Of a stretch of 14,111 nt of DNA, positions 7,226-13,519 are shown piece by piece. The stretch is from VAZQ01 sp040510815 (GTDB lineage Bacteria > Pseudomonadota > Alphaproteobacteria > Rhizobiales > Xanthobacteraceae): positions 1 through 14,111 of the forward strand of contig JBEVIH010000276.1 of the NCBI GenBank assembly GCA_040510815.1. The letters run 5' to 3'. A model generated the notes under the pieces. The model saw only the letters and a list, made by a program, of their open reading frames with translations. It was not told the DNA's origin and made no database searches. Every line of letters starts with the position of its first letter. Position 1 is the first letter of the stretch. The translations under genes and the position numbers were made by a program.

Positions 7226-8377
7226 TCAGCGCACGTTGGCCTGTGCCCACTCGTCAACGAGCCGCGCGATGTCGAGATTGTTCTTCTCGATCATCACCAT
7301 GTGGCCGTTGCCGCGGATGCCCTTGTCCTGCAGCCGGATGTATTCGGTCTTGACGCCGGCCTGGTTGAGGTACTTGGCGGTGCAATGGTCGTAGACCTGA
7401 TGGTAGGAGGCTTCCGCCGCCATGATCATCACCGGAATTTGCTTCAGGTTGATGAGCTGGCGCGCCGGCGCCTTCTGCATCCAGCAGACGAACAGTCCCG
7501 CGCCGTCCGGCTCGGCGTCGCGCACGACCGCGATCTCGCCCGGGTCCTTGACCGGCGGATCGTAGGTGATCGGGATATCGGTCGGGCCCCAGGCGCGCGC
7601 CTTGCCGGTGCCGATGATGGTGGCCTCGAACGGCGGGCCGGACGGCTCGATCGCGATGATGCCCTTGACCAGCGCCGGCCGCGCGTCCGCGATCAGCCAT
7701 CCGAACGAGCCGGACTGTGAGTGCGTCAGCACGATCGCCGGTCCGATCTTGTCGAGCAGCGCGGCGCCGGCGTTCTGGTTGCGCCGCTGGGTCTCCTCGT
7801 TGGAGGTCAGCGTCTCGACCTGCGTGGCGTAGAACGCGTCGAAGATCGGGTCGCCCTTCTGCCCCTTGTTCGGCCCCTCGCCCGGCCATTGGGTGTGCAG
7901 CTTCGCCTGCGGCCACGTCCCCTTCACGGCGTTGGCGGTGAACTGGAACGCCTCCTGCTGCGCGGTGAACATGCGGGTGGGACCGTCACCCGGATGCCAG
8001 GCGGAGCGGCCGCGCGAGGGCTGATCGATCATGTAGACGACGTAGCCCTGCTCGACAAAGTACTCGGCCCAGCCCTTGCGCCCGTCCGGCGTGCCCATCC
8101 AGTTGGTCGCGGTCTGGCCGGCGCCATGGATCAGCACGAGCGGATAGGGCCGGCGCTGGTCCTTCGGCGCCACCACCTCGACGTAGATCTGGCCTTGCAT
8201 GATCTCCTTGCCGGGCTCGCCGGTGTATTGGCCGCCGACATAGAAGTAGCCGCGCTGGCCGACCGCCGACTGGTCGACGGCGGGTACCGGCAGCTTCGGC
8301 GGGTCGGCCCAAAGCGGTGCCGGGGCGCACGCAAATATCGACAAGAGCGAGCCGCACAAGATGCGGGCATTGGTCAT
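7226..8377 (-). CDS. Exported alpha/beta hydrolase, esterase-713-like
   Basis: 383 aa on the minus strand. The start at 8377 is backed by a GGGAGGA site (8382-8388 on the plus strand). The first 24 residues form a Sec-type signal (MTNARILCGSLLSIFACAPA, then PLWA before DPPK), so the enzyme likely acts in the periplasm. A Cys at residue 17 is not in a good lipobox. The body closely follows Alcaligenes esterase 713: a GGQY segment, LIHGAGQTATNW, TPDGRKGW, DQPSRGRS, nucleophile elbow THSQSG (Ser220), AIEPSG (Glu244, the acid in esterase 713) and GNGHMVM (His359). All three catalytic positions are therefore present. It reads divergently from the TRAP transporter genes, whose binding protein is also periplasmic. 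A sensible guess is that it hydrolyses an ester or amide to an acid that the TRAP system imports. The substrate is unknown. Confidence 0.88.
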   Translation of the reverse strand: MTNARILCGSLLSIFACAPAPLWADPPKLPVPAVDQSAVGQRGYFYVGGQYTGEPGKEIMQGQIYVEVVAPKDQRRPYPLVLIHGAGQTATNWMGTPDGRKGWAEYFVEQGYVVYMIDQPSRGRSAWHPGDGPTRMFTAQQEAFQFTANAVKGTWPQAKLHTQWPGEGPNKGQKGDPIFDAFYATQVETLTSNEETQRRNQNAGAALLDKIGPAIVLTHSQSGSFGWLIADARPALVKGIIAIEPSGPPFEATIIGTGKARAWGPTDIPITYDPPVKDPGEIAVVRDAEPDGAGLFVCWMQKAPARQLINLKQIPVMIMAAEASYHQVYDHCTAKYLNQAGVKTEYIRLQDKGIRGNGHMVMIEKNNLDIARLVDEWAQANVR

Positions 8378-8533
8378 GGCGTCCTCCCTGCCGCTGCTGC
8401 GGGCGGCAATCGTTTTGTTGTCGTGAATTTGGGTGTCGAGCGTGGCGCTCGGGTCGCGGTCGTGTCAATAGAAGCAAACGAGTGTCAGGCTTGCGAAGGA
8501 CTAAGGCCTCCGCGCGCCCATGCGTGCAAAGCC

Positions 8534-8554
8534 CTGCCCACTGCAAGTGGGCAG
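8534..8554. repeat. Perfect 9-bp inverted repeat with 3-base loop
   Basis: CTGCCCACT and AGTGGGCAG flank GCA. It is the strongest short palindrome in the divergent region, about 180 bases upstream of the TRAP binding-protein start. It could be an operator or an RNA hairpin. The GTGGGC core also occurs in the palindromic element at 2826-2991, so a shared repeat origin is possible. Confidence 0.5.
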
Positions 8555-8720
8555 CATCGGCGGTGGGCCTCGGTCACGACGCGCAGCGGCTGCGCGCGAT
8601 GTCGGCGGCCTTGGCGCCTTGCTTAGGGCGGGCATTTTCTTCCACACTCGGACAACGATGCGAGTGGGACGAGACGCTCTTGGTCACCAATGGAGCGTAC
8701 GGATACCGCCGCAACACGAG

Positions 8721-8726
8721 GGAGGA
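8721..8726 (+). promoter_or_regulatory. Ribosome binding site deciding the TRAP binding-protein start
   Basis: GGAGGA lies 8 bases before ATG 8735. The in-frame ATG at 8690 would add 15 polar residues before the signal peptide and lacks a comparable site. Confidence 0.65.
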
Positions 8727-8734
8727 GTGTCGTG

Positions 8735-9739
8735 ATGAGATTTGCCTCGAGGTTCGCCACCGCATCGGCGCCCGCCGCCGCGGCCGCGTTCATCCTGCTG
8801 CTCGGCGCCGGCGGTTCGGCGCGCGCCGCCGAGCAATGGAATTTCTACATGCATCAGTCGGCGCCGAATTTCGCCACCTCGCGTGGCGCCAAGCTGCTCA
8901 CCGAGGAGATCGACAAGGCGACCGCCGGCGAGCTCAAGGTCAGGCTCCATCTGTCCGGCACGCTGCAGATCAGCCCGAGCAACATCACCCAGGCCGTGGG
9001 GGAGAACGTCGTCCAGCTCGGCGACGACCTGTTCAATTCCGGCAACATCACGGTCGCCGGCATCCCGCGGCTGCCGATGCTGATCCAGTCCTATGAGGAT
9101 TTCGCCAAGGCCGATGCGGTGCTCAAGCCCTATATCGACAAGGCGTTCGGCCAGAAGGGCTCGACCGTGCTGTCCTCGTACTCGTATCCGATGCAGGTGA
9201 TCTGGGGGCGCAAGAAGCTCGAATCGCTCGACGACATCAAAGGCATGAAGCTGCGGGTCGCGCAGCCCGAGCAGGGCGAGTTCGTGCGCCGCTTCGGCGG
9301 CACCTCGATCACCATGAGCGCGCCCGAGGTTCCCGCCGCGCTCGACCGCGGCGTGGTCGAAGGCATCTTCACCGCCGGGGTCGGCGCCGTGCTGTGGAAG
9401 GACCTGCTCAAATACGGCTACCTGCTGGTCGTCAACGTCAACAACTCCTATTTCATCGCCAATACCGACGCCTACAAGAAGCTCTCTCCCGACCTGCAGG
9501 GCAAGCTGCGCAAGGTCGCCGAGGACACCGCGCGCTGGAACCAGGACACCATGAAGCGCGAGGAGGCGGAGTCGCAGCAGACCCTGTCTGCCGCCGGCTA
9601 TACGCTGACCAAGGCGAAGCCGGAGGACGTCACTCGCGCCGTCAGTGCCGTGAAGCCTTATTGGGACGAGTGGGCGAAGACGCGCGGGCCGGACGTGGTC
9701 GATGCCTTGGCCAAGGTCCGCGCCGCACTCGACCGCTGA
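8735..9739 (+). CDS. TRAP transporter substrate-binding protein, DctP family
   Basis: 334 aa from ATG 8735. The first 31-32 residues are a Sec signal peptide with a basic start, an Ala/Leu-rich core and SARA before AEQWNF, so the mature protein is periplasmic. The mature part follows the DctP pattern: a strand and helix with a GAKLLTEEIDKAT segment, SGTLQISPSNITQAV, then DDIKGMKLRVAQPEQGEF, in which the Arg of LRV is the usual carboxylate-binding residue of the family. After this come the PAALDRGVVEGIFTA segment and a C-terminal helix with many Glu/Gln residues. TRAP binding proteins mostly capture organic acids, including aromatic acids. The membrane subunits follow directly, 20 bases downstream, so this is a complete three-gene system. 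The ligand cannot be deduced; the setting suggests an aromatic or related carboxylate. Confidence 0.93.
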   Translation: MRFASRFATASAPAAAAAFILLLGAGGSARAAEQWNFYMHQSAPNFATSRGAKLLTEEIDKATAGELKVRLHLSGTLQISPSNITQAVGENVVQLGDDLFNSGNITVAGIPRLPMLIQSYEDFAKADAVLKPYIDKAFGQKGSTVLSSYSYPMQVIWGRKKLESLDDIKGMKLRVAQPEQGEFVRRFGGTSITMSAPEVPAALDRGVVEGIFTAGVGAVLWKDLLKYGYLLVVNVNNSYFIANTDAYKKLSPDLQGKLRKVAEDTARWNQDTMKREEAESQQTLSAAGYTLTKAKPEDVTRAVSAVKPYWDEWAKTRGPDVVDALAKVRAALDR

Positions 9740-9759
9740 CGCCGAGCCGGGGCCCGGCA

Positions 9760-10326
9760 ATGATCCCCACCGAAGCGGGCGCGGTCGCGCAGGCGCCCAG
9801 CGAGCGCCGCCTGCGCGCGCTGCCGGAAGGCCCGGTCGAATGGACCTGCAAGCTCGCGAGCGAGGCGGCGCTCGTGGTGATGCTGGTCCTGGTCGCGGTC
9901 GACATCGTCACCCGTTGGGTCTTCAATTTCTCGTTCGAGGTGTCGGACGAGGTCGGCGGCTACATGCTGGTGGTGATCTGCTTCGTTAGTCTCTCCGCCT
10001 GCCACGTCAACGGCAGCTTTCATGAGGTCGAATTCGTCCAGGCCCGCCTGACCGCGCGCGGGCGCTCGATCTCCCAGCTGATCTTCGGGCTCCTGTCGTT
10101 GGCGGCCTGCGTGCTGCTGGCGTGGCAGTTCGCGCGCTTCGAGCTCTCCTCCTGGCGGTTCGGCGATATGGCGCCGACCTACCTGTCGACGCCCCTTTGG
10201 CTGCCGCGGCTGGCGATGGTGCTCGGCATGCTCGCGCTGGTGTTTTCGCTGTGCCGGACGCTGACCGCCGAGGCGAAACGGTTGCGGACGCTGGTGACGG
10301 CGGGCAGCGGCCGCGATGTCCCCTGA
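9760..10326 (+). CDS. TRAP transporter small membrane subunit, DctQ family
   Basis: 188 aa. The frame is open from 9394, but ATG 9760, 20 bases after the binding-protein stop, gives the right family size. Four hydrophobic segments are visible at about 34-54, 66-83, 104-124 and 149-167, the expected DctQ topology. TRWVFNFSFEVSDEVGGYML matches the usual segment after the first helix, where RxxF and an acidic pair before a Gly-rich turn are typical. DctQ pairs with DctM in the inner membrane for sodium-driven uptake. Its stop overlaps the start of the large subunit by 11 bases, so translation is coupled. The N-terminal 30 residues are somewhat longer than average. Confidence 0.9.
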   Translation: MIPTEAGAVAQAPSERRLRALPEGPVEWTCKLASEAALVVMLVLVAVDIVTRWVFNFSFEVSDEVGGYMLVVICFVSLSACHVNGSFHEVEFVQARLTARGRSISQLIFGLLSLAACVLLAWQFARFELSSWRFGDMAPTYLSTPLWLPRLAMVLGMLALVFSLCRTLTAEAKRLRTLVTAGSGRDVP

Positions 10327-11617
10327 GCTCCAGCTCCTGATCGTGACCGCCTTGTTTCTCGGCCTGCTGATGGCCGGGATGGCGGTACCGTTCGCGATCA
10401 CGGTCCCGGCGCTCGTCTATCTCGTCCTGCAGGGCGGGCTGCCGGCGCTCAACAGCCTCGGACTGGTGAGCTGGGGCAGCATGAACAGCTTCGTGCTCAC
10501 GACCGTGCCGCTGTTCATGCTGATGGCGGAAATCCTGAGCCTGAGCGGCTTGAGCAACCGCATCTACGGCGGGCTCGAAAAGTTGGTCGCCCGCCTGCCC
10601 GGCGGCCTGTTGCAGACCAACATCGCCGGCTGCGCGATCTTCGCCTCGGTCAGCGGCTCGAGCATCGCGACCGCCGCGTCGATCGGCGGCGTGGCGCTGC
10701 CGCAGCTGATCGGTCGCAAATACAACCGCGCCCTGGCGGCCGGATCGCTGGCGGCCGGCGGCACGCTCGGCATCCTCATCCCGCCGAGCTTTCCGATGAT
10801 CGTCTACGGAACCTTCACCGAGACCTCGGTCCCGAAGCTGTTCATCGCCGGGATCATTCCAGGCCTGATCATGACAGCGCTGTTCATGGTCTACATCGCC
10901 GCGCACGCCAAGATCGTGCCGTCGGTCGCGCCGCGGGAGGCGGGACCGCGCTCGGTCGGCGAGCTCGTCCGCGCCGTCGCCGAGGTCGTTCCATTCTTCG
11001 TGCTGATCGCCGCGACCTTGGGCGGCCTCTATTTCGGCGTCGTGACCACCACCGAGGCGGCGGTGATCGGGTGCGTGCTGTCGATTCTGCTCGGCGTTAC
11101 GCTGGGCGAGCTCACGCTCTCACGCTTCATCCAGGCGATGCACAACACGATCTATTTCAGCGGCAACATCCTGTTCCTCATCCTTGCCGCCTACATCTTC
11201 TCGGTGGCGCTGAGCTTCGGCGGCGTCGGCGAGAAGGTCACCGGGTTCATCACCGGCCTTCAGCTCAGCAAGTTCGAGTTCTACATCGCGTTGCTGATCC
11301 TTTTCACCATCCTGGGCTGCCTGATCGAAAGCCTCGGCATGATCGTGATCACGGTGCCGCTGCTGTTTCCGGTGCTCAAGAGCTATGATATCGACCCGAT
11401 CCTGTTCGGCGTCATCCTGGTGATCTTCATCGAGCTCGGCCAGATCTCGCCGCCGATCGGGATCAATCTGTTCGTGATCCAGAGCATCTGGGACGGCAAG
11501 CTGAGCGAGGTCATCATCGGCACGATTCCCTTCCACCTGATCATGTTCGTCGTGCTCGGCCTGGTGATCTTCTGGCCGGAGCTCGCCTTGTGGCTGCCGG
11601 CCCGCATGTCGAATTGA
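10316..11617 (+). CDS. TRAP transporter large membrane subunit, DctM family
   Basis: 433 aa, almost wholly hydrophobic with about 12 membrane segments, matching the standard size of DctM. Characteristic motifs are SGSSIATAASIG (113-124), KYNRALAAGSLAAGGTLGIL followed by IPPS (ending at 158), and a late QISPPIGINLF. These form the two inverted-repeat halves that carry the sodium and substrate sites in TRAP structures. It starts inside the end of the small-subunit gene (11-base overlap) and is followed 12 bases later by the MetE-like gene, so all four are likely one transcript. The role is inner-membrane secondary transport of the ligand delivered by the binding protein. Confidence 0.95.
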   Translation: MSPELQLLIVTALFLGLLMAGMAVPFAITVPALVYLVLQGGLPALNSLGLVSWGSMNSFVLTTVPLFMLMAEILSLSGLSNRIYGGLEKLVARLPGGLLQTNIAGCAIFASVSGSSIATAASIGGVALPQLIGRKYNRALAAGSLAAGGTLGILIPPSFPMIVYGTFTETSVPKLFIAGIIPGLIMTALFMVYIAAHAKIVPSVAPREAGPRSVGELVRAVAEVVPFFVLIAATLGGLYFGVVTTTEAAVIGCVLSILLGVTLGELTLSRFIQAMHNTIYFSGNILFLILAAYIFSVALSFGGVGEKVTGFITGLQLSKFEFYIALLILFTILGCLIESLGMIVITVPLLFPVLKSYDIDPILFGVILVIFIELGQISPPIGINLFVIQSIWDGKLSEVIIGTIPFHLIMFVVLGLVIFWPELALWLPARMSN

Positions 11618-11629
11618 AACAGGAAGGCC

Positions 11630-12799
11630 ATGCGACGCAGCTCGGACCGGATCCTGACGACCCATACCGGCAGCCTGCCGCGGCCGCGCGAGCTGACCCG
11701 GCTCTATGCGCTGCGCGCGCGTGGCGACTCGGTTGACGAGGCCGAGATCGCCCGCGCCGGCCGCGAGGCGGTGCGGACGATCGTCGGAAAGCAGCGGACA
11801 GCCGGGATCGACGTCGGCAACAACGGCGAGCAGCAGCGCGATTCGTTCTTTCTCTATCTCAAGGCCCGGCTGTCCGGCCTCGGCGGCAGTTGGGAGCGGC
11901 CGTCCCGCGCCGACGTCGACCGCTATCCGGAATTCAAGCGGATGTGGACCGAGCAGCACGCCAGCAAGATCCAGGTCTCGGCGCTCGGCGGGCTGCCGAA
12001 GGCGGTCGGCGAGGTTCGCTATCTCGACGATCGCGCGATCAACGACGAGTGCCGCCATTTCAAGGCCGTGCTCGACGAGCAGCCCGACGCCTTCGTCGAG
12101 CCGTTCATGAGCGCGCCGTCGCCCGGCATTCTCGCCATGGCGGTCAAGAACGAGCATTACGACACGCTCGGGGCTTATCTGGCGGCGCTCGGCAAGGCGC
12201 TGCAGGTCGAGTACGAGGCGATCGTGCAGCATGGATTTCTGCTGCAGATCGACGCGCCCGACCTCGCGCTCGAGCGCCACATCACCTACAAGGACCAGCC
12301 GGTCGCCGCGTTCGTCGGCTTCGTCGAGCAGGTGGTCGCGACCATTAACCGAGCGCTGACGAACGTGCCGCGCGACCGCGCCCGCCTGCACGTGTGCTGG
12401 GGGAATTCCGAATCGCCGCACGACAGCGATGTGCCTCTCGAGGACATTCTGCCGACCCTGCAGCAAGCCAAGGTCGGAGGCTTCGTGCTGCCGTTCGCCA
12501 ACCCGCGCCACGCGCATGAGTTCCGCTGCTTCGAGACATTCCCGCTCGCCGCCGACCAGGTCCTGGTCGCCGGCGTGATCGACAGCCTGACCAATTTCGT
12601 CGAGCATCCGGAAGTGGTGGCGGACCGCATCGAGCGCGTCGCCGCTGTGATCGGCGAGCCGTCGCGCGTCCTTGCCGGCACCGATTGCGGCTTCGACACG
12701 TCGGCCGGATGGGGGCGCGTCGCCGAGGATGTGGTGTGGGCGAAGCTCGCAAGCCTGCGCGACGGCGCCCGCCTGGCGTCAAAGCGGTTGTTCCGGTAG
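11630..12799 (+). CDS. Cobalamin-independent methionine synthase-like (MetE C-terminal-type) methyltransferase
   Basis: 389 aa, about half the length of true MetE, so it has only the zinc-binding catalytic barrel. The N-terminus reads LTTHTGSLPRPREL, the usual opening of this family. The four zinc positions of MetE appear in order: His254 and Cys256 in LHVCWGN, Glu297 in AHEF, and Cys353 in GTDCGF. AGGGRED is typical of close homologues; the corresponding area here is degenerate, so folate binding is uncertain. Relatives include archaeal core-MetE, epoxyalkane:coenzyme M transferases and uncharacterised proteins in catabolic clusters. The zinc would activate a thiol as methyl or alkyl acceptor. 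Starting 12 bases after the DctM stop, with AGGA 5 bases before the ATG, it appears to be part of the TRAP operon. That location points to a catabolic demethylase or thiol alkyltransferase rather than methionine supply, which is inference. Confidence 0.85.
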   Translation: MRRSSDRILTTHTGSLPRPRELTRLYALRARGDSVDEAEIARAGREAVRTIVGKQRTAGIDVGNNGEQQRDSFFLYLKARLSGLGGSWERPSRADVDRYPEFKRMWTEQHASKIQVSALGGLPKAVGEVRYLDDRAINDECRHFKAVLDEQPDAFVEPFMSAPSPGILAMAVKNEHYDTLGAYLAALGKALQVEYEAIVQHGFLLQIDAPDLALERHITYKDQPVAAFVGFVEQVVATINRALTNVPRDRARLHVCWGNSESPHDSDVPLEDILPTLQQAKVGGFVLPFANPRHAHEFRCFETFPLAADQVLVAGVIDSLTNFVEHPEVVADRIERVAAVIGEPSRVLAGTDCGFDTSAGWGRVAEDVVWAKLASLRDGARLASKRLFR

Positions 12800-12903
12800 G
12801 CGCCCGGTCCCCGGCGCCGTTCGCGTTCGCCTAATCGGACTTGCGCCGGCGCGTGCGACACCTCATTTGAACGGCGTGCCGAATGTTGCTATTGGAACGC
12901 CAC

Positions 12904-13386
12904 ATGGCACGCATTCTCGAATTCACGCTCAACGGCCGCCGCCGCGTCGATGCGGTGCCGGATAATCTGTTGCTGCTGGACTATTTGCGGGAAGTCGTCG
13001 GTCTCACTGGCACAAAAACGGGCTGCGACGGCGGCGAATGCGGCGCCTGCACGGTGCTGGTTGATGATCGGCCGCGGCTGTCTTGCCTGACGCTCGCGAG
13101 CGGCGTCAACGGTCAGCGCGTCGATACCGTCGAGGCGCTCGGCACCGACGGCCGGCTTTCGGCGGTGCAGCGCGGGTTCCACGAAAAGCTCGGCTCGCAA
13201 TGCGGCTACTGCACGCCGGGATTCATCATGGCGTCGGCCGGCCTGTTGCGGCGCAATCCGCGCCCGAGCGATGACGAGATCCGCGAGGCGCTCGGCAGCA
13301 ATATCTGCCGCTGCACCGGCTACGTGAAGATCGTCGAGGCGGTGAAATACGCCGCCGAGCTCAACGCCGCCGGAGTGGCGCCGTGA
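12904..13386 (+). CDS. Xanthine dehydrogenase-family [2Fe-2S] small subunit (CoxS/HcrC-like)
   Basis: 160 aa from ATG 12904, where ARILEFTLNGRRR is the standard opening; an in-frame ATG at 12883 would add seven residues and is a less likely start. It has the plant-type ferredoxin cluster with Cys41, Cys46, Cys49 (CDGGECGAC) and Cys61. The helical-domain cluster has Cys100 and Cys103 (QCGYCTPGF) and Cys135 and Cys137 (NICRCTGY). All eight ligands are present. Such subunits carry electrons from the molybdenum site to FAD or another acceptor in CO dehydrogenase, aldehyde/isoquinoline oxidoreductases and 4-hydroxybenzoyl-CoA reductase. The start of the large molybdenum subunit follows, separated by an unusual 133-base gap containing a palindromic repeat. 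No FAD (medium) subunit is seen in the window. Confidence 0.95.
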   Translation: MARILEFTLNGRRRVDAVPDNLLLLDYLREVVGLTGTKTGCDGGECGACTVLVDDRPRLSCLTLASGVNGQRVDTVEALGTDGRLSAVQRGFHEKLGSQCGYCTPGFIMASAGLLRRNPRPSDDEIREALGSNICRCTGYVKIVEAVKYAAELNAAGVAP

Positions 13387-13390
13387 ATGA

Positions 13391-13497
13391 GGCTTGTCCC
13401 GGATGCGGCGCAGCACGTAGCGCAGCGCAGAAGTCCACGCAGTCTGCTCGAGCACCAATGCGCTGCGCGCAGTGGTGCGCCGCTGATCCGGGATCGT
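13391..13497. repeat. Long imperfect palindromic element inside the molybdenum hydroxylase operon
   Basis: TCCCGGAT (13397-13404) pairs with ATCCGGGA (13486-13493), the neighbouring GCGGCGCA pairs with TGCGCCGC, and an inner perfect pair GCGCAGCGCA (13420-13429) / TGCGCTGCGC (13459-13468) continues the stem. The whole forms a long hairpin with a few offsets. Its TCCCGGAT ends share the core of the hairpin at 7189-7219, and this kind of element is, from memory, frequent in Bradyrhizobium-like genomes. It fills most of the gap between the small- and large-subunit genes and may affect relative expression. Confidence 0.8.
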
Positions 13498-13519
13498 CAC
13501 AGACTGAAACGGTCGTGGC

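Larger units (their letters stand above)
8378..8734. promoter_or_regulatory. Divergent intergenic region between exported hydrolase and TRAP operon
   Basis: 357 bases with no convincing gene. It must hold the outward promoters for the hydrolase (-) and the TRAP operon (+), though I cannot place -35/-10 boxes with confidence. It contains three short perfect palindromes: CGAGCG/CGCTCG (8437-8451), CTGCCCACT/AGTGGGCAG (8534-8554) and CGCGCAG/CTGCGCG (8580-8596). They are possible operators or transcript hairpins. No regulator gene is adjacent. Confidence 0.45.

Noticed and set aside
7721..8626. A 301-codon plus-strand open frame opposite the exported hydrolase
   Set aside because: The minus strand has a signal peptide, ribosome site and full catalytic triad, so this frame is a shadow that runs into the intergenic region.
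11120..12607. A 495-codon minus-strand open frame opposite the DctM end and MetE-like gene
   Set aside because: Antisense to two recognised genes and spans their junction; no domain seen.
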